A stretch of 64,000 bases of DNA from SIG455 sp045646385 (GTDB lineage: Bacteria > Bacillota > Clostridia > UMGS1810): the NCBI GenBank assembly GCA_045646385.1, contig JAZRKQ010000016.1:1-64000 (forward strand). Reading direction: 5' to 3'. A model generated the notes under the pieces. It searched no databases, was not told the origin of the DNA, and saw nothing but the letters and a program-made list of their open reading frames with translations. Shown here in pieces: positions 8,750-18,179 of this stretch (positions are counted from its first letter, which is position 1; the number at the start of each line of letters is the position of its first letter). The translations under genes and the position numbers were made by a program.

Positions 8750-8880
8750 TAAATTAAGTAGAAGTCCGCTTCTCACCTTACGGTTTAAAGGTATCGGTAA
8801 GGTTAATACTTATTGTATAGTGATAAGTGGGCGGAGTATATTCGCTCATTTTTTTATGCGGACAAAATTTTAGGAGGTGC
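8750..8880 (+). promoter_or_regulatory. infC leader with attenuator (L20-leader-like)
   Basis: The leader holds a terminator (GTGGGCG 8827-8833 pairing with CGCTCAT 8843-8849, then seven Ts). A competing pairing joins TCCGC (8765-8769) to GCGGA (8831-8835), overlapping the terminator's 5' arm. CACCTTAC/GTAAGGT and CTTAT/ATAAG helices fill the middle. In low-GC Gram-positive bacteria this operon is autoregulated by ribosomal protein L20 at such a leader; that mechanism is assumed here by position and structure. Confidence 0.65.
8827..8855 (+). terminator. Attenuator terminator in the infC leader
   Basis: A 7-bp stem with two G-U pairs, loop GAGTATATT, and a run of seven Ts, located between the operon promoter and infC. 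Confidence 0.75.
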
Positions 8881-8883
8881 TTT

Positions 8884-9396
8884 ATTATCAGTAACAAGGA
8901 ATTGGCTCTTAACGAGCAAATCAGGGCAAAGGAAGTCAGATTGGTTGATACCGACGGTTCACAACTCGGTATAGTGTCTATTGCAGATGCACTTTCAAAG
9001 GCTGCCGATGCCGGAGTTGATTTAGTTGAAATTGCGCCTCAGGCTCAGCCGCCTGTGTGCAAAATTATGGACTATGGCAAGTATAAGTTTGAACTTGCTA
9101 AACGCGACAAAGAAGCAAAGAAAAACCAGAAAGTTGTAAGCATCAAGGAAATCAGAGTTTCTCCGTCGATTGACGTGCATGATTTTGAAACAAAAGTCAA
9201 CCATATTAAAAAATTCCTTAAATCCGGTGATAAAGTAAAGATTACCGTCAGATTCAGAGGACGCGAGATGCATCACACATCTTTGGGTAAGGATTTGCTT
9301 GATAAATTTTCTGAGGCTATTGCTGAAAATGGAAATGTTGAGAAAAATCCTAAACTCGAAGGCAGGAATATGTTTATGGTAGTTTCACCTAAATAA
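8884..9396 (+). CDS. infC: Translation initiation factor IF-3
   Basis: 170 residues with NKELALNEQIRAKEVRLVD at the N-terminus, the lysine-rich inter-domain linker (KRDKEAKKNQK) and the C-domain KITVRFRGREM. IF-3 binds the 30S subunit and polices start codons. The start is a non-canonical ATT at 8884, with AGGAGG 6 bases upstream. Rare starts are the known self-control feature of infC, since IF-3 disfavours them. It is first in the infC-rpmI-rplT operon. Confidence 0.95.
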   Translation: MISNKELALNEQIRAKEVRLVDTDGSQLGIVSIADALSKAADAGVDLVEIAPQAQPPVCKIMDYGKYKFELAKRDKEAKKNQKVVSIKEIRVSPSIDVHDFETKVNHIKKFLKSGDKVKITVRFRGREMHHTSLGKDLLDKFSEAIAENGNVEKNPKLEGRNMFMVVSPK

Positions 9397-9437
9397 ATTA
9401 TATTACTTAAAAATAAAAACTGGAAGGGGAAAACAAA

Positions 9438-9632
9438 ATGCCTAAATTAAAAGCACACAAAGCAAGTGCAAAAAGATTTAAAGTAACCAAAAACGGTAAA
9501 GTTAAGCGTGCACAGGCTTACAGAAGCCACATTCTTAACAAAAAATCAACAAAAAGAAAAAGAGGTTTAAGAAAAACCGCTTATGCTTCACCTGCAAACG
9601 AGGCTACAATCAAGAGAATGATTTTGAAATAA
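9438..9632 (+). CDS. rpmI: 50S ribosomal protein L35
   Basis: 64 residues, strongly basic (PKLKAHKASAKRFKVTKNGK start), full length for bL35. GGAAGGGG precedes the ATG. It lies between infC and rplT, the universal order. Confidence 0.97.
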   Translation: MPKLKAHKASAKRFKVTKNGKVKRAQAYRSHILNKKSTKRKRGLRKTAYASPANEATIKRMILK

Positions 9633-9654
9633 GGAACAGGAGGGTTAATATACT

Positions 9655-10008
9655 ATGGCAAGAGTAAAAGGCGCATTGGCCACAAGAAAAAGACGTAAAA
9701 GAGTTTTAAAACTCGCTAAAGGATATAGAGGTGCTAAGAGCAAACAGTTTAGAACTGCCAAACAGGCCGTTATGAAATCTTTGGTTTATGCTTATATCGG
9801 CAGAAAACAGAGAAAGAGAGATTTCAGAAGACTGTGGATTACCAGAATCAGCGCTGCTGCAAAAATGAATGGTATCAACTACTCACAGTTTATGAACGGT
9901 CTTAAAAAAGCAGGTATCAATATGAACCGCAAAATGCTTTCTGAGATTGCTATTGCTGACCCTGCTGCTTTCACAGCATTGGTTGAAAAAGCAAAGGCTG
10001 CACTTTAA
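9655..10008 (+). CDS. rplT: 50S ribosomal protein L20
   Basis: 117 residues with the family's ARVKGALATRKRRKRVLKLAKG start and the RLWITRISAAAKMNGINYS core. Besides assembling the large subunit, L20 is the likely repressor acting on the infC leader upstream. An AGGAGGG site precedes the ATG and a terminator follows the gene. Confidence 0.98.
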   Translation: MARVKGALATRKRRKRVLKLAKGYRGAKSKQFRTAKQAVMKSLVYAYIGRKQRKRDFRRLWITRISAAAKMNGINYSQFMNGLKKAGINMNRKMLSEIAIADPAAFTALVEKAKAAL

Positions 10009-10026
10009 TTAATAAGTTTTGCTTAC

Positions 10027-10064
10027 AAAAGCACTGTATTTTTTCGGAAATATGGTGCTTTTTT
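10027..10064 (+). terminator. Terminator of the infC operon
   Basis: AAAAGCAC pairs with GTGCTTTT, with an inner GTATTT/AAATAT extension, ending in a T run. Confidence 0.85.
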
Positions 10065-10137
10065 CAAATTAACACTTTATTTTTTCTGTTAATGGTGGTA
10101 TAATATACAAAATATCAGATGTATAAAGGAAAAAGAA

Positions 10138-10893
10138 ATGTTTATAGACAGTACTTCTAATAAAATTGTAAAGCACACCAAAAAACTGCTTGATAGAAGC
10201 GGAAGAAGAGAGTACAGACAGTTTATTATCGAAGGCAAACGCCTTGTGTGTGACGCTATTGAAAACGGAGCAAGTATAGAATATATTTTACTTGAGCAGG
10301 GAACGGAATTCGGTGCCCCTGAAAGTATATGTAAATACGAACTTTCGCACAAGGCATTTTCGGTTCTTAAAACAACGGTTAATTCACAGGGAATACTTGC
10401 GGTAGTAAATATGCCTGAAGCAGACGAGTTTGACGCTGCGGGCGGTTTTTACATTTACCTTGACGGAATTGCCGATCCAGGAAATATGGGTACTATCATA
10501 CGTACTGCCGATGCTTGCGGTGCAGACGGGTTAGTTCTTTCGGAAAACTGTGTTGATATTTATAATCCTAAGGTTGTACGTTCTACAATGGCAAGTATTT
10601 TCAATGTTAATATTTATTTTGATGATTCTGAAAGATGTATTTTAAATAAAATGAGAGAATGCGGAGTTAATATTATATCGGGAAGTCTTCAAGGCGATAA
10701 ATCCATATATGATGTTGACTTTAATAAGAAATCTGTTATTGTTATAGGCAATGAGGCTAACGGCATAACAGATGAGGTTATTAAACTTAGTACTGAATTG
10801 GTTAAAATCCCAATCGTTGGTAAGGCAGAATCTTTGAATGCTGCTGTGGCGTGTGCTGTTATGGCTTACGAAAGAGTTCGCCAGAATTTATAA
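10138..10893 (+). CDS. SpoU/TrmH-family 2'-O-ribose RNA methyltransferase
   Basis: 251 residues. An N-terminal substrate-binding domain (EGKRLVCDAIENG) precedes the SPOUT knot with its three motifs: DPGNMGTIIRTADA, IVIGNEANGI and IPIVGKAESLNAAVACAV. These proteins methylate ribose in rRNA or tRNA using SAM; the target base cannot be assigned. Position after rplT is common in Firmicutes and favours rRNA. A TATAAT at 10099-10104 with a weak -35 gives it its own promoter after the infC-operon terminator. Confidence 0.93.
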   Translation: MFIDSTSNKIVKHTKKLLDRSGRREYRQFIIEGKRLVCDAIENGASIEYILLEQGTEFGAPESICKYELSHKAFSVLKTTVNSQGILAVVNMPEADEFDAAGGFYIYLDGIADPGNMGTIIRTADACGADGLVLSENCVDIYNPKVVRSTMASIFNVNIYFDDSERCILNKMRECGVNIISGSLQGDKSIYDVDFNKKSVIVIGNEANGITDEVIKLSTELVKIPIVGKAESLNAAVACAVMAYERVRQNL

Positions 10894-10907
10894 TCGGAGG
10901 TGTATGA

Positions 10908-11750
10908 ATGAATACTATGCTTGAATATATTACCGGTAATATCAGTATGCTTCGTATACGTGATATACTTGATATTATGATAGTAGCATACCTGATTTAT
11001 AAGGGCGCTAAACTGGTGCGTGAAACAAGAGCGGCGCAACTTGTTAAAGGTATTATTATACTTATTGTTGCTACACAACTTTCCGGTTGGCTACAGTTTA
11101 ACTCCCTCAACTACATACTTGCAAATGTTATGCAGGTTGGATTAATGGCTATATTGATTGTGTTTCAGCCGGAACTTCGCCGTACGCTTGAAAAGGTTGG
11201 AACAAGTAATTTCAGCAAGTTCTTCTCTGCAGACGAATATGATGTTGAAAATATTGCAATCCAGATTTCAGAGGCGGCTGACTATATGTCATCTGAGCGA
11301 ATAGGCGCGTTGATGGTAATTGAAAGAGAAACTAAACTTGCAGAAATCGGTAAAACGGGTATAGATGTCAATGCTGATGTATCATCGCAACTGCTTATAA
11401 ATATATTTATACCGAATACCCCTTTGCATGATGGTGCAGTTATTATAGGGGGAAACAAAGTTAAATCTGCTGCTTGTATACTTCCGCTAACTGATAATAA
11501 TAATATAAATAAACAACTTGGTACAAGGCACAGAGCCGCTATCGGTATAAGTGAATATTCTGATTGTGTCGCTGTTGTAGTGTCTGAAGAAACCGGCAAA
11601 ATTTCTTTAGCATCAAATGGCACACTCACCAGGAATTTAACTGCAGATACACTTAATAAAGCACTTATAAAGGCTATGACTGATAACAAACCTGCAGATG
11701 CATCTGCCGCCAAAGCAAAGTTTAAGAATTGGACGGTGAAGAAGAAATGA
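10908..11750 (+). CDS. cdaA: Diadenylate cyclase (c-di-AMP synthase)
   Basis: 280 residues with three predicted N-terminal membrane helices and then the DAC domain. The catalytic motifs are LHDGAVII (DGA at 175-177) and GTRHRAA (RHR at 207-209). It makes c-di-AMP from two ATP at the membrane, controlling potassium and osmolyte uptake and wall homeostasis. It overlaps the next gene, its regulator CdaR, by 4 bases. trkA-trkH, potassium-uptake genes of the kind c-di-AMP controls, lie 2.5 kb downstream. Confidence 0.97.
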   Translation: MNTMLEYITGNISMLRIRDILDIMIVAYLIYKGAKLVRETRAAQLVKGIIILIVATQLSGWLQFNSLNYILANVMQVGLMAILIVFQPELRRTLEKVGTSNFSKFFSADEYDVENIAIQISEAADYMSSERIGALMVIERETKLAEIGKTGIDVNADVSSQLLINIFIPNTPLHDGAVIIGGNKVKSAACILPLTDNNNINKQLGTRHRAAIGISEYSDCVAVVVSEETGKISLASNGTLTRNLTADTLNKALIKAMTDNKPADASAAKAKFKNWTVKKK

Positions 11751-12688
11751 AATTTTATAAAACTGACTGGTTTTTAAGAGTTGCATCGCTTGTTGCGGCA
11801 GTTATAATCTGGTTTTACGTTGTGTATCAGGAAAACCCGATTTTTGCACAGTGGATTCCTAATATAACCGTTGTTCGGGAGAATATGTCTGAGGAATTTG
11901 AAAACGGCAAACTTGTTATAATGAGTATTTCTGCCGATGATGCTGATGTAAAGGTGAGCGGCAGAAGACGAATTGTCTCCGCGACAAACGCAAGTGCTGC
12001 ACATGCTTCTGTTGATATGAGCAAGATAACCGATGCCGGCACATATAATCTGCCTATAAGCGTGGATTTTGCTACTGACGGCATTGAAGTTACGCAGATA
12101 AAACCTAATTATTGCACTGTTGTTGTTGACAGAGTTGTTACGCAGGAGAGAGAAATAGAAATTGTAACAAAAGGCGCGGTTTCTTCTGAACACGCACTTG
12201 ATGATATTACTGTTAATCCTACCGTTATTAAACTTACAGGACCTCAGATGTCGCTAAGTAATGTGGCATCATGCAGTATAAATGTAGATTTGACAAATGC
12301 AACTGAGGATATAAAAGGATTGTATAAAATTAAACTTTATGCAGAAAACGGTCAGGAGATAACTGACTCTTCAATAATCAAAAATATTGAATACACAGAT
12401 GTTTACTGTTCTGTTTCGTCTGCCAAACAGGTAGATGTTATGCCGCTTTTAAACAGTAAATTAAATTCGCTAGGTCAAACTGTAACTGCTGTTTGCGAAC
12501 CGGCTACAATTATTGTTAAGGGCAAAACTGCCGTTCTTGATGCAGTTAAGCAGGTGTACACAGAAGAAATAGATGTTTCACAAATTAATGATAGTACCGA
12601 ACTCGAGAAAAAAATTCAACTTCCGGATGGATTGTTTTATTCTGACGATACAACAACTGTTAAGGTAAAACTTTCTGTTGGTGAATAA
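11747..12688 (+). CDS. cdaR: CdaR / YbbR-domain regulator of CdaA
   Basis: 313 residues: one N-terminal membrane segment (FLRVASLVAAVIIWFYVVY) followed by extracytoplasmic YbbR-like repeats, seen as recurring patterns such as VTQEREIEIVTKG and VDVMPLLNSK. YbbR proteins modulate CdaA activity. The ATG at 11747 forms an ATGA overlap with the cdaA stop, implying translational coupling; an upstream in-frame TTG is unlikely to be used. A terminator follows. Confidence 0.93.
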   Translation: MKFYKTDWFLRVASLVAAVIIWFYVVYQENPIFAQWIPNITVVRENMSEEFENGKLVIMSISADDADVKVSGRRRIVSATNASAAHASVDMSKITDAGTYNLPISVDFATDGIEVTQIKPNYCTVVVDRVVTQEREIEIVTKGAVSSEHALDDITVNPTVIKLTGPQMSLSNVASCSINVDLTNATEDIKGLYKIKLYAENGQEITDSSIIKNIEYTDVYCSVSSAKQVDVMPLLNSKLNSLGQTVTAVCEPATIIVKGKTAVLDAVKQVYTEEIDVSQINDSTELEKKIQLPDGLFYSDDTTTVKVKLSVGE

Positions 12689-12697
12689 TATAAAAAT

Positions 12698-12737
12698 CAG
12701 CCGTTACCCTTTTGCTTAGGGAATAACGGCTGTATTT
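12698..12737 (+). terminator. Terminator of cdaA-cdaR
   Basis: CAGCCGTTA and TAACGGCTG form the main stem, extended by CCC/GGG inside, followed by an interrupted T run. Confidence 0.75.
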
Positions 12738-12761
12738 TCGATTGGATATAAGAGGTGACAC

Positions 12762-14132
12762 ATGATAAATTCAATTAAAAGAACTTTTGGTGATAAAACC
12801 TTTTTAAAAACTGCAATGGCACTTATTATTCCAATATCGTTGCAAAGTCTTTTAATGTCAGGCGTAAACTTTTTAGATAACATTATGATAGGGCGTTTGG
12901 GTGAGGCGTCAATAGCAGCGGTTTCTTTAGCAAACCAGTATTATTTTGTTCTCAATCTTGTGCTTTTTGGTGTGTGCAGCGGTGCGGGGATATTTATTTC
13001 TCAGTTCTGGGGTAAAGGTGACATACCAAACATAAGAAAAGTATTTATTATAAATGTTCTTGCCGGTGGTGTTGTGGCATTACTTTTTATGTTGATTGGT
13101 GTGTTTGCGCCTGACCTTATTATGAAAGTATTTACAACAGATGCCGAGGTAATCAAACTTGGAATTTCATACATTACTATAATTGTAATAAGTTATATAC
13201 CCACATCAGTTTCTATGGCTCTGCAGATAGGACTTAAAAGTGTTGGACGAACTAAAATACCGCTTTTGATGTCGTTTATTGCATTGTGTATGAATGGTGT
13301 TTTAAACTATATTTTAATATTTGGTAAATTAGGCGCGCCCGCTATGGGTATAACGGGTGCAGCAATTGCAACATCAATTACAAGAATAATAGAAATGATT
13401 CTCACTTTTATACTTTTATCAGTATATTCCCCCGATTTGCGTATAAGAATAAATGATTTTATGGGTTTCACATCAGATTTTTTAAAACATTTTTCCAATG
13501 TGTGTACTCCGGTTGTTGTTAATGAGTTTTTCTGGGGACTTGGAACTTGCCTTTATTCTTTTGTTTATGGAAGAATGGGAACTGATACCGTTGCTGCAGT
13601 AAGCATTTCTACGACGATAGAAAACCTTATGAGCATATTTATGTTTGGTATGGCTAATGCCGGTGTTGTAATGATAGGGACTAAGATAGGCGAGGGGGAT
13701 ATCGAAACCGGCAAAGACTATTCAACAAGGTTTTCTGTTATGTCTATTGTGTTGGGGGCATTAATGTGCGTGTCAATTATATGTGTTGCACCTGTTATAC
13801 TTAATTTGTTTAAAGTAGAACTTTCTGTGCGAAATACAGCATTTTGGGTGCTTGCAGATATAGCCTTTATATCAATTTTGCGCTCGTATGTTCATACTGG
13901 ATTTATAGGTTCTTTGCGCAGCGGAGGAGATACACGTTTCTGTCTTATAATAGACCTTGCTGGTGTGTGGGGAATTTCCTTACCGTTGCTTATAATATTC
14001 GGTCTTATTTTAAAAGTTCCTATTGAATTTACGTATATGACATTGGCAGTAGAACAAATAATTAAAACAGTACTTATATCAAAACGCTTAAAAAGTGGAA
14101 AATGGATAAAAAATCTTGTAAAAGATATGTGA
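12762..14132 (+). CDS. MATE-family efflux transporter
   Basis: 456 residues with about twelve hydrophobic segments in two six-helix halves. The N-terminal segment (LIIPISLQSLLMSGVNFLDN followed by IMIGRLGE) is characteristic of MATE/NorM-like exporters. These export drugs or metabolites by Na+ or H+ antiport; substrate unknown. AGAGGTGA precedes the ATG. No operon partner is evident, as a terminator lies before it and a new promoter after it. Confidence 0.9.
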   Translation: MINSIKRTFGDKTFLKTAMALIIPISLQSLLMSGVNFLDNIMIGRLGEASIAAVSLANQYYFVLNLVLFGVCSGAGIFISQFWGKGDIPNIRKVFIINVLAGGVVALLFMLIGVFAPDLIMKVFTTDAEVIKLGISYITIIVISYIPTSVSMALQIGLKSVGRTKIPLLMSFIALCMNGVLNYILIFGKLGAPAMGITGAAIATSITRIIEMILTFILLSVYSPDLRIRINDFMGFTSDFLKHFSNVCTPVVVNEFFWGLGTCLYSFVYGRMGTDTVAAVSISTTIENLMSIFMFGMANAGVVMIGTKIGEGDIETGKDYSTRFSVMSIVLGALMCVSIICVAPVILNLFKVELSVRNTAFWVLADIAFISILRSYVHTGFIGSLRSGGDTRFCLIIDLAGVWGISLPLLIIFGLILKVPIEFTYMTLAVEQIIKTVLISKRLKSGKWIKNLVKDM

Positions 14133-14141
14133 TAATCGCTA

Positions 14142-14169
14142 TTGACATTTTTAATACGTTTGATATAAT
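14142..14169 (+). promoter_or_regulatory. Promoter of trkA-trkH
   Basis: TTGACA (14142-14147), 16-base spacer, TATAAT (14164-14169), 60 bases before trkA. Confidence 0.75.
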
Positions 14170-14228
14170 CAAAACCAGTAAGATATTTAAGAATAATATT
14201 TGTTATCATACAGAAAGGCATCAAAATT

Positions 14229-15590
14229 ATGAATATTATTATTGCAGGTTGCGGTAAGGTTGGACAAAAACTGGCTGAAAAACTCAGTTATGAAGATGAT
14301 AATGATATTACAGTAATAGATCTTAATCGTACCGCCGTAAAAGACACCACAAATTTATATGACATAATGGGGGTTATTGGCAACTGCACCAGTATGGAAA
14401 CGCTTAGTGATGCAGGAATTAAAGATGCTGATATACTTATTGCTGTAACGGGTTCTGACGAAATTAATCTTCTCTCTTGCCTTATTGCAAAGAAGATGGG
14501 TAACTGTCAGACTATTGCGCGTGTAAGCAAACCTGAATATACAGAAGAAATTAAACTCATAAAAGACGATCTTGGCCTTGCTATGGTCATAAATCCTGAG
14601 CAGATAGTAGCAAGTGAAATTGCACGTATACTACGCTTTCCGACCGCAATTCATATTGATACATTTGCAAAAGGCAGGGTAGAAATATTGAAATTCAAAG
14701 TACCGGAAGATTCGGTGCTTAATAATTATAGAATTGCTGATATTCCGTCTACACTGAATTGTGATATACTTGTATGCGGTGTAGAACGCGACGATGATGT
14801 GTTTATACCCGGTGGTGATTTTGTAATACGTTCAGGCGATTTTGTAAGCATAGTTGCTGCGCCTAAAAAGGGTAGTGAATTTTTCAGGAGAATCGGAATT
14901 AAAACAAACCGTGTAAAAGATACTACTATCGTCGGTGGCGGTGATACTGCGTATTATCTTGCAAAGCGTCTTTCACAAACAGGTATCAAGGTTAAAATAA
15001 TTGAGAAAAACCCAGCACGGTGTGAGGAACTTTGTCAGTTGCTTCCTAAAACGCATATTGTAAATGCAGACGGTACCGATAATAAGGTATTGCTTGAAGA
15101 AGGAATTGCTTATACAGAATCTATGGTTTCTCTTATAAATTTAGATGAAGAAAATATTTTGCTTTCGCTTTTTGCAAAAAGTCAGACGGACAAATGTAAG
15201 ATTATTACTAAAATTAACAGAACTGCCTACGATAAAGTTATAAGCAAACTTGACCTTGACACAATTATTTATCCTAAAGATACTGCGGCGGATTATATAG
15301 TTAAGTTTGTCCGTGCCAAAAAGAATACACTTGGAAGCAACATTGAAACAATGCATCGTATTCTTGATGGTAAGGCGGAGGCTTTAGAATTCCATATAAG
15401 TGAAGATTCGCCTGTTATTGGATTATCGCTTCAGGAATTGAGTATCAAGAAAAATGTAATCATTGCTTGTATCAACCGTAACGGTCAGGTAATAATACCA
15501 AGAGGTTATGATGAAATAAAACATGGTGATACGGTTATTGTTGTTACTACTATAGAGGGACTTGACGATATCAGCGACATTTTAGAATAA
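14229..15590 (+). CDS. trkA: Trk potassium-uptake regulatory subunit TrkA
   Basis: 453 residues made of two RCK units. Each has a Rossmann NAD(H)-binding domain (IIIAGCGKVGQKLAEKL at the start; TTIVGGGDTAYYLAKRL near residue 233) and a TrkA-C domain, the second ending the protein. TrkA is the cytoplasmic gating ring on the TrkH channel. TrkA-C/RCK-C domains are known c-di-AMP receptors, and cdaA is nearby; binding here is inferred. It is 10 bases from trkH. Confidence 0.95.
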   Translation: MNIIIAGCGKVGQKLAEKLSYEDDNDITVIDLNRTAVKDTTNLYDIMGVIGNCTSMETLSDAGIKDADILIAVTGSDEINLLSCLIAKKMGNCQTIARVSKPEYTEEIKLIKDDLGLAMVINPEQIVASEIARILRFPTAIHIDTFAKGRVEILKFKVPEDSVLNNYRIADIPSTLNCDILVCGVERDDDVFIPGGDFVIRSGDFVSIVAAPKKGSEFFRRIGIKTNRVKDTTIVGGGDTAYYLAKRLSQTGIKVKIIEKNPARCEELCQLLPKTHIVNADGTDNKVLLEEGIAYTESMVSLINLDEENILLSLFAKSQTDKCKIITKINRTAYDKVISKLDLDTIIYPKDTAADYIVKFVRAKKNTLGSNIETMHRILDGKAEALEFHISEDSPVIGLSLQELSIKKNVIIACINRNGQVIIPRGYDEIKHGDTVIVVTTIEGLDDISDILE

Positions 15591-15600
15591 GAGGATTAAT

Positions 15601-17037
15601 ATGAATTATCGTATTATATTATTTACCCTTGGATGGGTGTTAAAAATAGAGGCAGTATGTATGCTGCTGCCATTGTTGTGTTCAGTTGTTTACGGCGAAC
15701 CTTATGCATGGGTTTATGCCATATGTGCCTTTTTGTGTATGGCCGTAGGTGTTCTATGCTCTTTCAGACACCCTAAAAATAAATCCATGTACGCGCGTGA
15801 GGGTTTTGTAGCAGTTGCCTTCAGTTGGATATTAATGAGTACTTTTGGTGCATTGCCATTTGTAATATCCGGATACATTCCAAACTATATTGATGCATTG
15901 TTCGAAACTGTTTCAGGCTTTACTACCACCGGCGCCACCATTTTAACTGATATAGAAGCATTGCCTAAAAGTTTGCTTTTCTGGAGAAGTTTTACGCACT
16001 GGATAGGCGGTATGGGTGTACTGGTATTTTTGGTTGCTATTCTGCCATTGTGCGGTGGTAAAAATATGCATCTACTGAGGGCAGAGAGTACAGGTCCATC
16101 TGTAAGCAAACTTGTTCCCAAGGTGCGTTCGAGTGCTATGATTTTGTATGGAATATATACAGGACTTACGCTTTTGCAGATTGTATTAATGCTGATTGGT
16201 GGTATGCCGATTTTTGAGGCAGTAACGACTGCTTTTGGTACTGCCGGAACAGGTGGGTTTTCTGTAAAAAACAGTAGTATAGTAGGTTATTCCCCGTACT
16301 TGCAGAGTGTTATAACGGTATTTATGATAATATTCGGTATAGATTTTTCTGTTTATTATCTTATAATTATGCGCAGGTTTAAAATAAGTTTCCGCTCTGA
16401 GGAAGTAAGAGCATATCTGCTTATAATTGTTATTGCAACATTGATTATATGCTTTGATTGCCGTAATTTATACGCAACTTTCGGGGAGAATATAAGACAT
16501 AGTGCATTTCAGGTTGCTTCCATTATAACCACAACCGGTTTTATGACAAGAGATTTTGTACAATGGCCGGATTTGTCTACCACCATATTGGTTATTTTAA
16601 TGTTTGTTGGTGCATGTGCAGGTAGTACCGGCGGCGGTATGAAGGTGTCGCGTATTTTGATTTTGATTAAAAGCGTATTTAAAGAAATCAAAATAGCAGC
16701 GCATCCAAACAGTGTACACAAAGTTAAACTTACAGGAAGATTTGTTGACCATGAGGTTATGCGCTCGGTAAACGTGTTTTTTGTGTCGTTTACATTAATA
16801 TACATTGTTTCGTTATTGATTATAAGTCTGGACAATTTTGGCTTTACGACTAATTTTACTGCAGTTGCTACAACAATTAATAACGTCGGTCCGGGGCTTG
16901 ATTTGGTTGGACCTACACAAAATTTTTCTATTTTCAGTCCATTGTCCAAAATAGTATTTATATTTGATATGCTTGTTGGCAGACTTGAAGTTTTTCCGAT
17001 GCTTATCCTTTTTTCGGCACATACATGGCGTAAATAA
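15601..17037 (+). CDS. trkH: Trk potassium-uptake membrane subunit TrkH
   Basis: 478 residues, strongly hydrophobic. The four pore-loop repeats include ETVSGFTTTGATIL, TAFGTAGTGGFS, IITTTGFMTRDF and a final INNVGPGLD. An IGGMGVLVFLVAILP segment is typical of the family. It carries K+ across the membrane with TrkA as regulator. The gene runs directly into the chromate-transporter pair with no terminator seen. Confidence 0.95.
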   Translation: MNYRIILFTLGWVLKIEAVCMLLPLLCSVVYGEPYAWVYAICAFLCMAVGVLCSFRHPKNKSMYAREGFVAVAFSWILMSTFGALPFVISGYIPNYIDALFETVSGFTTTGATILTDIEALPKSLLFWRSFTHWIGGMGVLVFLVAILPLCGGKNMHLLRAESTGPSVSKLVPKVRSSAMILYGIYTGLTLLQIVLMLIGGMPIFEAVTTAFGTAGTGGFSVKNSSIVGYSPYLQSVITVFMIIFGIDFSVYYLIIMRRFKISFRSEEVRAYLLIIVIATLIICFDCRNLYATFGENIRHSAFQVASIITTTGFMTRDFVQWPDLSTTILVILMFVGACAGSTGGGMKVSRILILIKSVFKEIKIAAHPNSVHKVKLTGRFVDHEVMRSVNVFFVSFTLIYIVSLLIISLDNFGFTTNFTAVATTINNVGPGLDLVGPTQNFSIFSPLSKIVFIFDMLVGRLEVFPMLILFSAHTWRK

Positions 17038-17055
17038 CAATTGAGGAGACAGTCT

Positions 17056-17619
17056 ATGCAAAATAGTAAAAGTAAAATACTACTATCGATTTTTTCTACT
17101 TTCTTTAAAATCGGTGCTTTCACTTTTGGTGGTGGATATGCCATGATACCTCTTATTCAAAAAGAAACTTCAGAGAAAAAAGGCTGGATTTCTGATGATG
17201 ATATACTTGATATAGTTACAATTGCTGAGTCTACGCCCGGACCTATTGCAATTAACTCTGCTACTTTTATTGGATATAAAACTGCAGGTGTATTAGGATC
17301 TGTTATGGCTACATTGGGAGTAGTGTTGCCATCGTTTTTGATAATATCGGTTATTTCTTATGTGCTTACTGCTTTTAAGGATATAAAGGCGGTTGAATAT
17401 GCTTTTAACGGTATAAGAGCAGGTGTGCTTGCACTATTGTTGAAAGCGCTGTGGGGAATGTTTAAAAAGAGTCCTAAAGGTATGGTTTCCTATGTTATAA
17501 TTATCGGTGCTTTTTTTGTGGCAGCATTTACTGATATAAATGTACTTGTAATAATAGTTTGTTGCGCGCTTGCAGGCCTTATCACCTCTTTAATAAATTT
17601 AAGGAGGGATAAATTGTGA
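17056..17619 (+). CDS. Chromate-transporter family protein, short form (first of pair)
   Basis: 187 residues, a single CHR domain with about six hydrophobic segments. The N-terminal GAFTFGGGYAMIPLI and ESTPGPIAINSATFIG signatures are clear. Short CHR proteins act as heterodimeric pairs; the physiological substrate in anaerobes may be an anion other than chromate. The ATG at 17056 follows GAGGAGA. It overlaps the second subunit by 4 bases and lies 18 bases behind trkH, so it may be co-transcribed with trkAH. Confidence 0.9.
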   Translation: MQNSKSKILLSIFSTFFKIGAFTFGGGYAMIPLIQKETSEKKGWISDDDILDIVTIAESTPGPIAINSATFIGYKTAGVLGSVMATLGVVLPSFLIISVISYVLTAFKDIKAVEYAFNGIRAGVLALLLKALWGMFKKSPKGMVSYVIIIGAFFVAAFTDINVLVIIVCCALAGLITSLINLRRDKL

Positions 17620-18179
17620 TATATCTGGTATTGTTTTTAACATTTTTTAAAATAGGAGCATTTACGTTTGGCGGCGGATATGCAATGTTGCCGCTTATAC
17701 AGGAAGAAGTTTTAAAAAAAGCATGGCTTTCGCAGCAGGAGATTATTGATTTTATTGCTGTGAGTGAGTCTACACCCGGACCTTTTGCTGTTAATATGGC
17801 TACATTTATCGGCACTCAGATGAATGGGGTATTTGGCGCAGTATGTGCAACTTTGGGTGTTATAATGCCGTCTTTTATAATAATACTTATTGTCGCAAAA
17901 TACTTTGAGAAATTTAAAACCAATAAAATTGTTAAAGGTTGTATGTCGGGGTTAAAACCTGCTACGGTCGGGCTTATCGGTGCGGCGGTTATATCTGTCG
18001 GTGAAACTGTGTTTTTCTCGTCGGGCATTACATTGTCATTGTTCGGTGATGTCGCTTTTTATGTTTCCCTTGCTGTTTTTGCTGTAATGACAGTTTTAGC
18101 ATTTAAAAAAGTTCATCCGATTGCAATAATATGTATGTCGGCAGTTATAGGTATTTTGGCAGGATATCTTATATATTGA
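17616..18179 (+). CDS. Chromate-transporter family protein, short form (second of pair)
   Basis: 187 residues with the same signatures as its upstream partner (GAFTFGGGYAMLPLI, ESTPGPFAVNMATFIG), clearly a tandem duplicate that has diverged. Translation starts at a GTG overlapping the upstream TGA, with AAGGAGGG in front, so the two chains are probably made in equal amounts. A bidirectional terminator follows. Confidence 0.9.
   Translation: MIYLVLFLTFFKIGAFTFGGGYAMLPLIQEEVLKKAWLSQQEIIDFIAVSESTPGPFAVNMATFIGTQMNGVFGAVCATLGVIMPSFIIILIVAKYFEKFKTNKIVKGCMSGLKPATVGLIGAAVISVGETVFFSSGITLSLFGDVAFYVSLAVFAVMTVLAFKKVHPIAIICMSAVIGILAGYLIY

Noticed and set aside
11774..12193. 139-codon minus-strand frame across cdaR
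   Set aside because: Shadow of the + strand gene; no recognisable domain or upstream signals.
16509..17144. 211-codon minus-strand frame across trkH and the chromate-transporter start
   Set aside because: It spans two conserved + strand genes and their junction, with composition mirroring them; no independent support.
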